64,000 nucleotides of DNA from Tetrapyrgos nigripes (lineage: Eukaryota; Basidiomycota; Agaricomycetes; Agaricales; Campanellaceae). This document shows, piece after piece, positions 10,615 to 21,551 of the stretch. The number at the start of each line of letters is the position of its first letter. Position 1 is the first letter of the stretch. Position numbers and translations under genes: made by a program. The DNA is taken from positions 186,001-250,000 of the forward strand of contig JAACJM010000046.1 of assembly GCA_013368315.1 (NCBI GenBank). The letters are read 5' to 3'. Under the pieces are notes generated by a model. The model had not been told where the DNA came from and ran no database searches. It saw only the letters and a program-made list of their open reading frames with translations.

Positions 10615-12344
10615 ATGTCTCAAACTTTTTCTGCTGAATACAACTCTCTCCGTGCCAAAGTGGCGTTCAAAATTGAGGAAGACCTTCCTCGATACACAGA
10701 CCCCAAACGCAGTGTAGAAGCGCGATATATGGGTATACAGGATCTGCTTGAACTCGTGGTGAGCCACTATCTATTTCACGTTGTTTTTATGGTTGTCTGT
10801 TTCTGACTTGCTCTAGGCCAAATCTTGTCACTATAAGGACGAATGTCAAGAACAGGTTCAGATAGGGACTGGATGCCTCTCAGGCCACCACACAGGAACC
10901 AAAGACAAAGCAATAAGGCAAATAGATGGTATAGATGAGTAAGCCAGTACTGGGCCAGAGTCTACATAGTACTGAGGACAATGCTGAGCAGTATGGATCA
11001 GAGGGACAGAAGTGGACAGACTGAGGAACTATCTACAAAGCCCTGGAGTATATATACAAAAGTGCGAAGGAGAACAAGATTAGATCAGCAGGTACTGATG
11101 GAAACAATCAAGGAATGATAATCAGGTATCTAAGTGATGTCAATATGTGTAACAGGTACAGATATGATCTGTCAATCAGAGAAATGATGCATCAAAGAAG
11201 ATGGAAGCCATAGGTACAAGGAACATGATCTAGAACCAAAGAAGTGAAGAATGATGGAAGGGAGAAGAATGATGAAAGGTGAACAAAGAACAGGATCTAG
11301 AAGCGAAGGCATGAAGGGATTCATGACAACGAATTTGTCACTGATACCGACATGCATGATGGTGTATTCCATGTTCGCAGCGTCAACGAGGACCTTAATC
11401 GCAATCATTCAAAAGAACTTGGCCCATATCATCGTGACATCAAAGCCTTAACTGGTGCAATCCACGAAGAGTGTGAACAGCAGCGCAAAAACCCAGGCAC
11501 AGACGGTAATGGTCCTACTCATAACGAAGTCCAAGATGTAGCTGACTCGGTAATTCCAATGTTCTGGTGCTAGTTCTTCTGTCTTTACTCACTCGTCTCT
11601 CTAAGATGTCTGTGGACGATATGAACGATGATCAGGATCGCTCCCGGAGTCAAGGTTTGAGTCGTCAAAAGGGGACTGGGCACATTCCGAAGACCAAACG
11701 CACTGCCTCAAAGGTACTTTAAAGATTAATGCCACATCTAATCTCCGTATTCACATAAAATTTCTTAGGTCAGTGGCGATCGTAGTGGCGCAAAACGTCC
11801 ACAGACCAGTGAAGTTTCCTCGCCCATTGCTATGGCAAACCAGTACCTCACCGGAAACCCATCGGCAAACATTCCACTCGCATTCAGTGACTCTGTGCAC
11901 ACTATCAACGGTATGTGCCGTTCATTAATCATTCTTGGAATTTATTTCTCATTTCAATTCTGTTCAAAAGCTGCTGTTCTCGCCGTTGATAATGATGCCA
12001 CCCGAGAGCTTCTGGGTAATGCCGAGGCTGCTGCCAATGTTGGCTCTCCGGGTGCTATCGACGAGGACGCTTTATGCTGTCAAGAGGCGAACCTCCAGTC
12101 TCAGTTGCACTCCCTTGCTCATCATATCGGATATTTCGTGAAAATGCACAAACTCTTATATCTTGAACACAAGTCCGTGATAGGGGCTTTGGAGACTAGG
12201 CTCAAAGGAGATGACAAAGCCTTCAAAGGTGGGGATAAAAAGGGCAAAGGGAATGCTAAATTGGATAGACTGGATGTGGAACAAGACGAGGAGATGGTTG
12301 AAGGAAACTCGAAGGACAGGGAAGGGGAGACTAGGGGGGAGTAA
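10615..12344 (+). pseudogene. Unrecognised five-exon gene, broken by a solo LTR in exon 2
   Basis: Exons: 10615-10758, 10817-11549 (interrupted), 11606-11713, 11769-11910, 11971-12344. All four introns are GT-AG and 55-60 bp long (GTGAGC, GTAATT, GTACTT, GTATGT donors), as usual in basidiomycetes. Without the LTR and one copy of its duplication, exon 2 is 243 nt and the whole frame is open for 336 codons. With it, 490 nt are added and the frame shifts. The product starts MSQTFSAEYNSLRAKV and has an acidic, Arg-rich middle (exon 3), an Ala-rich segment and a Lys/Glu-rich tail (GDKKGKGNAKL). I recognise no domain. It could be a captured host gene or an accessory protein of element X. Splice structure is well supported; function is unknown. 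Confidence 0.7.
10844..11328 (-). mobile_element. Solo LTR of the A/B family inside exon 2
   Basis: 485 bp, from TGTCAAGAACAGG to GGGATTCATGACA on the plus strand, flanked by ACGAA at 10839-10843 and 11329-11333. In minus orientation it matches the B LTRs end to end, including one copy of the 18-bp LTR repeat (11250-11267). The internal region and second LTR are absent, so it is the product of LTR-LTR recombination. Confidence 0.93.
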
Positions 12345-12716
12345 ATTCATCCTCAAATATTCATTAACTTTCTTGATTCATGTATTTATCCTGACCCCAG
12401 TCACTCCTTCACAATCCAGTATGTTTGCCTTATTATAGCTCCCTGGCTCCATTCGTGTTTGTGTGTGAGAGAAGTAGTGGCAAATTAAAGCCGGAAGTAC
12501 ATTGACCCAATTTGGCAGGATGGTTACATCATCCAAACAAGTGTGGCTTCTCCTGGGCTTCGACACAGATGGAGGACCACAAAGTCCCTTGCCACTTGCC
12601 TGGCTCAAAATTTCATTTTCTGCACAGGATATGCTTCACAGATAATACTCAAAATTATCTGCTAAGCTGCAGCTATCTTGATGCAAAAGGTACACTTGTC
12701 TCTCTGCGGTGAGTCC
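12345..12716. other. Downstream of the broken gene; nothing recognised
   Basis: About 370 bp containing presumed 3' untranslated sequence of the gene. Short ORFs occur on both strands but show no motif. Confidence 0.4.
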
Positions 12717-13066
12717 TCATCTCCCTATTGTCTCTCTTAAGTAAATAATCACTCTTTCCAAGTTCTCTTTTTGGATCAAGTGTAGATTTGCTTCCTCTGG
12801 GACTCGGAGGTCATTTTCTGGTTCTGGGCCATCCTCTATTTCTTTCAGACCTTTTTCTGAAAGGCCTATTAGCTCTGACAGATTCTCAGGTAAGTTGATC
12901 TTGTGCCTCGCCTCATAAGGAATTACTCTAAATGCACCAATTTTCGATTGGTATACTGCACCATTCATCTCAGCCACAATGTAGGACCCTCCTTTGGTAT
13001 GTCTGATTACGATCATTGGTCCGAGGTATCGTGGTACCATTTTTCCACCAACACCTTTGATGAGGA
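12717..13066 (-). pseudogene. Gypsy integrase C-terminal tail trapped in element X
   Basis: On the minus strand the segment contains [20 protein letters not shown] and, further on, [15 protein letters not shown]. This is the GPY/F-like module and tail that ends the integrase of many fungal gypsy elements. The catalytic core is absent: upstream, the reading frame runs straight into a minisatellite. It is not from Gyp1 or Gyp2, which end in a chromodomain. It is most likely a fragment captured by X. Confidence 0.7.
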
Positions 13067-13960
13067 CATGAGTGCACAAGAGGACGAGAGGCGAGGGCGC
13101 GAGTGCATGAGAGGACGAGAGGTGAGGGCGCGAGTGCACGAGAGCATGAGAGGACACGAGGACAGGGGTGTGAGTGCATGAGGGGACGAGAGGACGAGAG
13201 GCGAGGGCGCGAGTGCACGAGAGCATGAGAGGACGAGAGGTGAGGGTGCGAGTGCACGAGAGCATGAGAGGACGCGAGGACAAGGGTGCGAGTGCATGAG
13301 GGGACGAGAGGACGAGAGGCGAGGGTGCGAGTGCACGAGAGCATGAGAGGACGAGAGGTGAGGGCGCAAGTGCACGAGAGCATGAGAGGACGCGAGGACA
13401 AGGGTGCGAGTGCATGAGGGGACGAGAGGACGAGGGCGTGAGGGCACAAGTGCATGAGAGGACGAGAGGACGAGGGCGTGAGGGCATGAGTGCATGAGGG
13501 GACGAGAGGACGAGGCCACGAGGCCACGAGTGCATGAGGGGACGAGACGACGAGGGCGCGAGGGCACGAGTGCATGAGGGGACGAGACGACGAGGGCGCG
13601 AGGGCACGAGTGCATGAGAGGACAAGTGCACAAGGGCACGAGTGCATGAGAGGACAAGTGCACAAGGGCACGAGTGCATGAGAGGACAAGTGCACAAGGG
13701 CACGAGTGCATGAGAGGACAAGTGCACAAGGGCACGAGTGCATGAGAGGACAAGGGCACAAGGGCACGAGTGCATGAGAGGACAAGAAGACAAGGGCGCA
13801 AGGGCACAAGTGCATGAGAGGACAAGGGCATGAGGGCACAAGTGCATCAGAGGATCAGAGGACAAGGGCATGAGGGCACAAGTGCATCAGAGGAAGAGAG
13901 GACGAGGGCACGAGTGCATGAGCAGACGAGAGGACAAGAGTGCGAGGGCACAAGTGCAAG
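13067..13960. repeat. Minisatellite, 32-bp and longer units
   Basis: About 0.9 kb of purine-rich tandem repeats built from GAGAGGACGAGG, GGGCACGAGTGCATGAG and related blocks. At 13610-13760 the unit is a clean 32 bp (AGGACAAGTGCACAAGGG plus CACGAGTGCATGAG). At 13080-13400 higher-order units of over 100 bp occur. Lack of stops gives long spurious frames, rich in Ser/Leu/Ala/Pro, on the minus strand. It abuts the integrase tail. Confidence 0.9.
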
Positions 13961-14389
13961 AGGCATAACTTGACTGAAGACTTATCATATAGTATGCCTG
14001 ACCTGGCTTTCTTGTAAGTCCTCTGTAATACTGACTGACTTTTTGGTGAATTCCTGTGACTTGCCTGTGACTTGATAAATTTCATCTTGAAGATTTCCAG
14101 GGCCTTCTTTTCTGTAAGTCTTCTGTAAGTTCCAATGGTATTGCACCTGACCATACCATGATTTTATGTCACTCTGAAATACTCATGTAATTCTGCTGAG
14201 GTTTTACAGAATAACATACTGTGACATAAACTCTGAAATTTCTTTGTGTATCCATTGTGTCACATACTGTGACAGAAAGTCACAATGAATGTCCATTGTA
14301 TGTCAACATGTATTACAATGGACTTACCAAATTCTTTGATTTTTCTTGCTTTCTTGTAATTCTTTTTTATTTTTTGTTGTGGACAAAGT

Positions 14390-15094
14390 ATTATTTCCTG
14401 TAATACTGAAAGTCTGCTGTAAGTCTTCATGCCTTACAATGGTCATACATAACTGTTCTAATTTCTTTGGTCTCTTGTAATACTTCAGTAAGTCAAGTGG
14501 ACTTACTTATTGAGTGTACCTGAGTAAGCCTTCTGTAATTCCTCTGTATATCCAAGGAATTACAAGTGTTATAACACTGAAAGTCTCCTGTAAGTCTTCA
14601 TGCCTTACAATGGTCATACATAATTGTTCTAATTTCTTTGGTCTCTTGTAATACTTCAGTAAGTCAAGTGGATTTACTTATTGAGTGTACCTGAGTAAGC
14701 CTTCTGTAATTCCTCTGTTTATCCAGGGAATTACAAGTGTTATAACACTGAAAGTCTCCTGTAAGTCTTCATGCCTTACAATGGTCATACATAATTGTTC
14801 TGATTTCTTTGGTCTCTTGTAATACTACAGTAAGTCAAGTGGACTTACTTATTGAGTGCACCTGAGTAAGGCTTCTGTAATTCCTCTGTATATCCAAGGA
14901 ATTACAAGTGCTATAACACTGAAAGTCTCCTGTAAGTCTTTGTGCCTTACAATGGTCATACATAATTATTCTAATTTTTTTTGTCTCTTGTAATTCTTCA
15001 GTAAGTCAAGTGGACTTACATATTGAGTGTACCCAAGTAAGGCTTCTGTAAGTCCTCTGTATATCTGAGGAATTACAAGTGTTTGCACCCAGTG
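14390..15094 (-). repeat. Right terminal inverted repeat of X: four 171-bp units
   Basis: The marker ATAACACTG recurs at 14571, 14742 and 14913, giving a 171-bp period. The last unit ends GTGTTTGCACCCAGTG. There are four units here against two at the left end. Sequence 13961-14390, between the minisatellite and this array, has the same TAATTC/TGTGACA flavour and is probably degenerate subterminal sequence. Confidence 0.85.
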
Positions 15095-15133
15095 TTACTT
15101 TTGCAAAAGATTTACAGCATCAGCTCTCACTCC

Positions 15134-17556
15134 TTCATTCTTCAACTGTCATCTCCAGTCTCTTCACCATGGCTTAGCCCTCTGTGCTTCGTTCCCTCAC
15201 CAAGCCCTTTCCCATGGAGGTGTGGAGGATTCCCTTGGAGGTTATAGAAGATAGGTTGCTGTAGAGTGTGCAGCTTTGTCTATAGGCGCATCCTCCCTTG
15301 TTTTTATCCAGAATTACACAGTCACAGTCACCTTGCCCCCCCCCACTGGACTATCAGTTCAACTGCCTATGCAGCCTTCTCATCACCTCACACTTTGAGT
15401 CTATCCCTCCAGTCATGCTCAGATGCAGTCACTGAGTGCTCAACTCCTTCCTCTTCGACTTTTTATCCCTATCATGGCCTAGTCATTCGCTTTCTTCACC
15501 TTGGATCACTCTCCTGTTGCTCTACTATTGTCACTAGTCCCTCTGTTCATCATTCCATCACTCTGTCCCATGGAGTTATGAAGGAGACTCCTGGAGATTG
15601 GTGAAGAAGGGTTGCTGTATGGTTTGCAGCATTGTCCACAGGTGCATCACTCCTTGTCTTATCCAGATAACATAGTCAGGTCACCTTTCCATAGACCAGT
15701 CACCTATGCTGCTCAGCAACCCTCATCTTCACTTTCCATCTCATGTCCAAGGCACATTTATTGAGTGTTCATCCCCTTTCCATTCGATTTTTTCATTGTT
15801 ATATTGTTTTATCCCTTTCCTGATCACCTTTTGTTATTGTATATTGCTTTTCTTTTGATCATGGCATCCCCTTCCCCTTCTCTCACTTCATAGCACTTTG
15901 ATTCATTGTTATACAGACCCAGAACCAGTTATCTTGAACCAGGGCCAGTGCCATGAGCCAGTGCCAATATTTTGAATTTTGAACCACCAGAACCCTGTTT
16001 ACTTTGATTTCCTAGTGCTATCTTTTCCTTTACTTGGCTAGGAAGTGCTCCAGGCAAAAGCACTTCCTAGAGAGGGGGTAATACCTTTGTATCTTCGCTT
16101 CCAGACCCTGTTTCTCTTCTTTTCCTGGCTCTAGATCATGTCTCTTGTACCTATGGCTTCTATCTTCTTTGATACAGATCATATCTGCTTCTAGTGCACA
16201 TATTGACATCACTTAGATACTTGGCTATCATTCTATGATTGTTCCCATTAGTACCTACTGTTCTAGTCTTCATTCATCTGTTTTTTTCAACCTCTTTTCC
16301 CTTCCAACTTTCATGATTATGCCCAAGTCATTCCTTTCTTTACTCCTGTTCATCTTTGACCCTGTTCATGCTTTGCTCTTGTTCACCCTTGTCACCCTTG
16401 CCATCATATTCCCTTGCCCATCGACTTTTTATCTTCACCATGCCCCAGACAACCCTTCCTTCATCCCTGTTCACCTTTTCTCCCTTCACCCCCTTTCACA
16501 CTGCTTCACCTGTACACAGACCAACCAGAACCAGAACCAGGGCCAGAGCCATATGCCAGTGCCAATATTTGAACCAGAACCTGTGTTACATGGTATCCTC
16601 AGTGTTGTCTTTTTGTTTACTTGGCTTCTTAGGGAGGGGGTAATGTCTCCAATCTGTTCATGCTTTCATCTCCAGACCCTGTATTCCCATCACTCCTTCC
16701 ATCACTTCTTTGAATTCCCCTTAATATGTGCCTAGTTGCCTTCGCTTCCCTTGTTCTTTCTTCACCCTTGATCACTTCTTCATTCCGCAACTGCCATCAC
16801 CAGTCCCTTCACCATGATATTGGTCCTATGTGCTTTGTTCAATCAACCAGTCCTGTTCCATGGATGTTTGAAGGATTCCCTTGGAGATTGTTGAAGATGG
16901 GTTGCTGTATAGTCTGCAGCATGGTCTATAGGTGCATCATCACTTGTCTTAACCAGAATACCCCAGTCACAGTCACCTTTCTCTCAGACCCTCAGTTATG
17001 CTACTCATGTAGCCCTCTCCATCACCTTCTACTTCAAGTCCATTGCCCTATTCATGCACAGATGCAGTTATTGAGTGTTCATTCCCTTTCTATTCGACTT
17101 TTTATTCTTATCAGTCCACCAGTCATTCCTTTACCTTTTTCCAGTTACTTTTTGTCATGATCATGTCCCTTATGTCCCTAATACCCTTCATTGATGTTTC
17201 CATTCAAGTTTTTTTATTGTTACCAGGCCTACAGTCATTTCCTTAACCTTTCCAGTCATCTTTTGCTATCACCATGTCCTAGTCATTTGCTTATTGTTTC
17301 TTTGGATTTTTCTCATTGTTTTTTCTTTGGATCATGGCACCCTTCCTCACTTCATCATTTGTCTCATTGCACTCTATTTCATGTACACAGAACATTGATT
17401 TGATTTGGGCCAGTGCCAGTGTGCCAGTGCCATTACTTGGATTTGATTTGTAACTTGGACTTTGTTACTGTGCTTACATTGATTTTTAGTGTATTGTTTT
17501 CATTGTTCTTTGGCTAGGAAGTGCTCTGGTGCAAGCATTTCTTAGAGAGGGGGTAA
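15134..17556 (+). other. Internal region of element A, non-coding
   Basis: About 2.4 kb of pyrimidine-rich DNA that aligns in patches with the internal region of element B. The phrase GAAGATNGGTTGCTGTA followed by a G-rich stretch recurs several times (about 15250, 15605, 16905; also 22340, 23290), so the interior is itself built of diverged repeats of about 0.4 kb. No gag or pol motif in any frame. It ends in the polypurine tract TTAGAGAGGGGGTAA (17542-17556). Confidence 0.7.
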
Positions 17557-17711
17557 TGTCATGAATCTCTTCATGCCTTCATCTTCAAACCCTGTTTTCC
17601 TTCATCCTTTTGCTTCTAGTCTTCTTTCCAGTACTTTGGCTTATCCAGATCTTGTTTCTCTTTGTTTTCCTTCTTCTTTGCTTTGCTTCCTTTGTTCCTG
17701 TCACTTCTATA
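17557..17711 (+). repeat. 3' LTR of element A, first part
   Basis: Starts TGTCATGAATCTCTTCATGCC, collinear with 4106-4260. It is broken at TCACTTCTATA by Gyp1 and resumes at 28983 (CTATAGTTCTTCCAGG). The unbroken version is in the 5' LTR at about 4250-4275. Confidence 0.9.
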
Positions 17712-18225
17712 TGTCAAGGTTGTCGGTACACTCAATAACCACCCAAGTCACACGATACGAGAAGACAAGTTACAAATGAATAGATCCAGAGAGAGAGAGA
17801 GAGAGAGAGAGATTTGGAGTAGTAAGCAGACTAGGCTCTACACTGCGTAGTAGTAGTACAGAGTGGAGACGAAGTGAATGAACTAAGGAATAGGTTACAA
17901 GGATATAAGTGATGTGAGAGCAGATGGGAAGAAGTAGGTAATAATAGACAGTATCATGTGGAGACGTCAAAGGCGAGAGAATGATAAGTTAAATATGGAT
18001 AGATGAAGGTACTGGATCATAAAGAATGATTGACAGTGGGAATGTCCGTGGAGATAGAAAGTGGAGGAGATAAGTGTGTGAGTCATAGATCTGAAGAGAT
18101 GGTAACTATAGACGATGATGGGAAGTGGTTGATGTTTATGGGGTTAAAAGTAAATAGAGTGGGAAATGGGTAGTAAAGGGGAAGGAATAGAAAGGAAATG
18201 AATAGGTGAGGAGCGATTCATGACA
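17712..18225 (-). repeat. Gyp1 LTR, left copy (3' LTR in coding sense)
   Basis: 514 bp. It contains a GA microsatellite (about 17788-17812), shorter than in the right copy, and lacks a short GTAGGTATA insertion present at about 28648 in the right copy. Remaining substitutions against 28449-28977 are CG/CA or CG/TG changes. Confidence 0.95.
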
Positions 18226-18236
18226 TTACCCCCTCT

Positions 18237-18797
18237 TTAAGACGAGCTTTCACCGGAGCTCGGGAGCCAGTCTGTCCAGTGTTTCACCCATTGTTTGCGG
18301 AGTCGTTTGTCTAGTTCCCACTGTTCTGGCCAACACTGAGTTAAGCCGCTGGGTTCGCCCCATCCTGTGACATCAGTCGCCGAACCCCAGCCTGATGTAC
18401 CCCACCCGTTGTTGTTGTCGTTCTGTAAGACGATGTGTGCCCCCCATATGCTGCCGTGTCCCCATCCAAGGTTCCCTCTGTGTTCTGCTCGTAGGGATGT
18501 TTGATGAACTACACACATAGCCCTATGTCCTCTTCCCAATATACATCGCCCTGGCCCATCCTCTCCTCCCCATGTGCAACGTTTACATCCGTTGTGAGGC
18601 CCTTGGTGTTGTTTCAAGAGTCGACATTGATGTCCTGAGCGTCGTCCATATGTACAACGCCCTCCGTTAGTTGGGCGCATGAGAGATGCATTCTGAGTGG
18701 TGGAGACGGTAGAGGGAGCAGTTGGCATTGCAGTAGTGAGAGTACGAGTGATTGTTGTTTGGCTGGTAGTGATGGATGTTGTTCTGCCGTTCTCCAT
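18237..18797 (-). CDS. Extra ORF beside the 3' LTR of Gyp1 with two Cys/His modules
   Basis: 186 codons from the ATG at 18797 (the frame stays open to 18842). I prefer 18797 because the same MEN-RTTSI start is visible in Gyp2. Two tandem modules have matching spacing: C-x9-C-x5-H-x3-H, beginning CTYGRRSGHQC, and C-x10-C-x5-H-x3-C, beginning CTWGGEDGPGRC. They suggest two zinc-binding folds. The C-terminus (LRKQWVKHW...LPSSGESSS) is shared with Gyp2. The ORF lies between integrase and the polypurine tract, where some retroelements carry an env or accessory gene. There is no signal peptide or membrane segment, so env is unlikely; nucleic-acid binding is my inference. I cannot name the family. 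Confidence 0.6.
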   Translation of the reverse strand: MENGRTTSITTSQTTITRTLTTAMPTAPSTVSTTQNASLMRPTNGGRCTYGRRSGHQCRLLKQHQGPHNGCKRCTWGGEDGPGRCILGRGHRAMCVVHQTSLRAEHRGNLGWGHGSIWGAHIVLQNDNNNGWGTSGWGSATDVTGWGEPSGLTQCWPEQWELDKRLRKQWVKHWTDWLPSSGESSS

Positions 18798-19019
18798 TCT
18801 GGTGTGGTATCTTTTATAGTCGTTGCCTGGTATGACGTACATGTCGAGCGAGTGGCCAGTTTGTCGCTTGGAGACGAGTTTGACAGTGGACGCCGTACAA
18901 TCTATTGGTGTTGTTAAGGCGAAGCATTGTTAACGGGGAAATGCGATGGATGAATGATGACGGAATTCTGAGTTCAGTTGCCCGGTGGAGTGGGAAGGAG
19001 GGCATAGAATACTAGCGAT

Positions 19020-21551
19020 TCATGACATTGTCTCTTCTTTGAGTTGTGCTTTCGTTTGAAGCACACGAGTGCTCCGCCATATATCCCCTATAGTGACTTT
19101 CAATGAGCGTACTGTTGTTCCCGGTCGTATCAGGTTTGTTGGTTGATACACATTTGGATGTTGTTGGTGGAAGGTTTCGATCATATCTTTTAGCTTCGTT
19201 AGTCCTGATGCCGGTTCCCATGAATTCTCTGAGTCAGCGTAGTCTAGCCATTTGACAAGGTATTGTACTCCCCAATGGTTCCTTGTTGGTTTTGAGTCCA
19301 AAATTGCTTCTACGTCGTATTCATTGTCTTCAGGGAGTAATTCTGCTGGTTCTCCCGGGTAGTTCACTCCGTGAGCTTCAGTTTCTTTGTATGGTGATAG
19401 AAGTGAAGCGTGGAAGACTGGATGAATTCGCCAAGTCTTCGGTAATTTGAGTCAGTAGTTGACTTCACCAATAACGTCAGTGATCTCGAATGGACCGTGA
19501 CGACAATTTGCCAACTTAGCTTTTGGCCTTGTTGTCTTCAGATTTTCCCCATCTAGTAAGGCCTTGTCTCCAACCTTGAATTTCATTCCCTCGTTCGTAT
19601 GGTCCTTGTTTTGTGCCTTCATCATCTCCGCCGCTGTCGACAGACTTGCTTTTAGTTCTTCTTGGAGTATGTCCAAATTCTGAAGGTGTTCCTCGACTTT
19701 TGGCACATGGGAAGTTGGATTGATTGTAGGGAAGAGTCGGGGGAGATAACCATGGAGTAATTCGAAGGGTGACTTTCCAGTTGCTGAATGGGTTCGTGTA
19801 TTGTGACAGAACTCAGTGTAAGGTAGGTATTTAACCCAATCATCTTGGCAGTAGTTACAGAAGGTCCGGAGGTATTGTTCGAGTTCTTGATTGAATCTTT
19901 CTGTCTCGCCATCTGTTTGTGGATGATAAGCTGTACTGAGTGCCGAGGTAATACCCAGTTTAGCGTATATTCCTTTCATTACTTGGCTTGCGAACTGAGG
20001 TCCCCGGTCGGATACCATTTTGTCCCACAAGCCATATCGTCGCCAAGTGTTATTGAATAGTAGGTCGATTGTCCCATCACTGTCGATATCCTTTCTGCAT
20101 GGGGAAATGACAACCGTTTTTGTTGAACAATCAACTGTGACGTGAATTGCGTTAAAGCCGTCACATTCTGGCAGATCCGTGATGAAGTCGGTTGTAAGGG
20201 TTCCGAAGGGTCGTTCTGGTATCTCATTCGGGATCAGTGGCACATGCACCAGATGATTATTCGCCTTGGTTAGTTGACAAGTAGCGCATCCTTCAACGTA
20301 GTTACGAACGAATACTGACATACCAGGCCACCAGAACTCTCTACTGACGAGTTCATACGTCTTGAATCGTCCCAGATGTCCTGCGGTAAGGCTGTCATGA
20401 TGCATTTTGACAATATCTCGCCTGAGTTGCTGGTCGTCTGGGACGTAGATTTTCCCTCGGAACAGGATGATTCCATCTTCATAATTCCATTCCTGTAGGT
20501 TTTTTGCCAACGCGCGTGGTCCGTTGTTAAAGATGGTTTGTAATGCACCCACGACTTCGGCATCCCTTTTTGGGCAGTCTTTAATCTGCCTTCTCAACTC
20601 TGTATCTCCGATTGCGATTACTGTTCCTGGCCTTGTTGCTCGGATCCTGAAGAACTTGGGGTCAAGCAGGACCCTATCTTTGTTGTCGTTCTCAACCCCC
20701 TCTTTATGGTCTGGCCTTCGAGAGAGTGGATCACTTCGATTAAGGTTTCCGGATTTGTGAATGAGCATGAAGTCGAATCTAGTCAGAAACAAGGCCATTC
20801 TTGCTTGTCGCCGGCTGAGTTTCTGAGCGGTAGTGAAGTATCTGAGGTTGTCATGATCGGTTAAGATTTCGATGGTATGTGGTCCGCCTTCCAGGTAGTG
20901 TCGCCAGGCTTCCAGTCCGCATATGATTGCCAACAGTTCTTTATCGTGAATGTTGTAGTTCCGCTCAGTTTCGGACAAAGCTTTTGATAGATAAGCTATG
21001 GGATGCCATTTATTGTCCGATCCTTGTTGTTGCAAGATACCTCCTGTAGCGTAATTTGACGCATCAACTTCTACTTGGTACGGTTTAGAATAATTGGGCA
21101 TGAGGAGGACCGGAGAAGACGTGAACATATCTTTGAGTGCCTGAAAGGCTCTTTCGGTTTCATCTGACTATTTCCATGGTTGATCCTTCTTTGTCAGATC
21201 GAACAGTGGTCGTGCAATTTTTGAGAAATCACGTATGAAACGATGATAGAAATTTCCGAAGCCAAGGAATGACTGTACGTCCTTAATGTTACATGGGGTC
21301 GGCCATTTGGTTATGCCTTCGACTTTGACTGGGTCCATCGCTAGTGTATTGTGTGAAACGATGAGGCCTAGGAACTCTACCGAGTTGGTTTCAAAAGTGC
21401 ATTTTTCCGGTTTAGCATACAAGTTGTTCTCCTGAAGTTGTGCAAGTACTTGTTTTACCATGTATCAATGTTCTTCTAGTGATTCCGTGAATATTAAAAT
21501 GTCGTCCATGTAAATCACGACTTTTCCGGAGTCGATCAGGTCCTTGAAAAG
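19020..21551 (-). pseudogene. Gyp1 pol, 3' part: end of RT, RNase H, integrase, chromodomain
   Basis: RT starts in the upstream part (25023-26525); here its palm YMDD (within VVIYMDDILIF) lies just left of the insertion. RNase H follows, with VEVDASNYATGGILQQQ and HDKELLAIICGLEAWRHYL. Integrase has the HHCC zinc domain (MHHDSLTAGHLGRFKTYELV ... CATC) and the core D (TTDFITDLPE), D (VSDRGPQF) and E (DGETERFNQELEQYLR). A chromodomain ends it (YDVEAILDSKPTRN, LVKWLDYADSENSWEPAS), which in this class directs integration to marked chromatin. Stops: TGA at 19452-19454 and 21465-21467, both CGA in Gyp2, and TAG at 21168-21170 (TGG in Gyp2). Confidence 0.92.

Larger units (their letters stand above)
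8023..15094. mobile_element. Element X: 7.07 kb CACTG-terminated DNA element carrying passenger DNA
   Basis: Both ends read CACTGGGTGCAAACACTTGT inwards, and the inverted repeats are near-identical for several hundred bp. The flanks are TTA at 8020-8022 and 15095-15097. CACTR ends with a 3-bp duplication fit the CACTA/CMC superfamily (established for that family). No CMC, KDZ or other transposase domain is recognisable. Between the repeats lie a five-exon gene, an unplaced 188-codon ORF, a gypsy integrase tail and a minisatellite, so X looks like a non-autonomous, sequence-capturing element. Confidence 0.8.
5011..15127. mobile_element. Foldback element W (about 3.04 kb) carrying inserted element X
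   Basis: W begins CACCAGATGTGGTAATAC and ends CTTTTGCAAAAGATTTACAG followed by CATCAGCTCT. It is flanked by CACTCC at 5005-5010 and 15128-15133. After removal of X (7072 bp plus TTA) it is about 3.04 kb, made almost wholly of two inverted arms (5011 to about 6460, and about 6783 to 8019 plus 15098-15127) around a loop of about 320 bp. The outer 30 bp of the arms pair only imperfectly, so the exact ends are less certain than for X. No transposase is seen. Confidence 0.65.

Noticed and set aside
12717..13871. Leu/Ser/Pro-rich ORFs of 272-384 codons
   Set aside because: They read through a minisatellite. Only the integrase tail at 12717-13066 is protein-like.
14390..15094. Possible CRISPR array
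   Set aside because: The 171-bp units are contiguous near-identical repeats without unique spacers, in a eukaryotic transposon end.
4694..15127. A single large CACTG element from 4694 to 15094
   Set aside because: The left end (CACTGGAAGC) and right end (CACTGGGTGC inwards) differ, and the duplications TCA and TTA do not match. They resolve into a MITE, W and X.
18237..18842. Extra ORF as an env gene
   Set aside because: No signal peptide, no transmembrane helix and no cleavage site; it is Cys/His- and Gly/Trp-rich instead.
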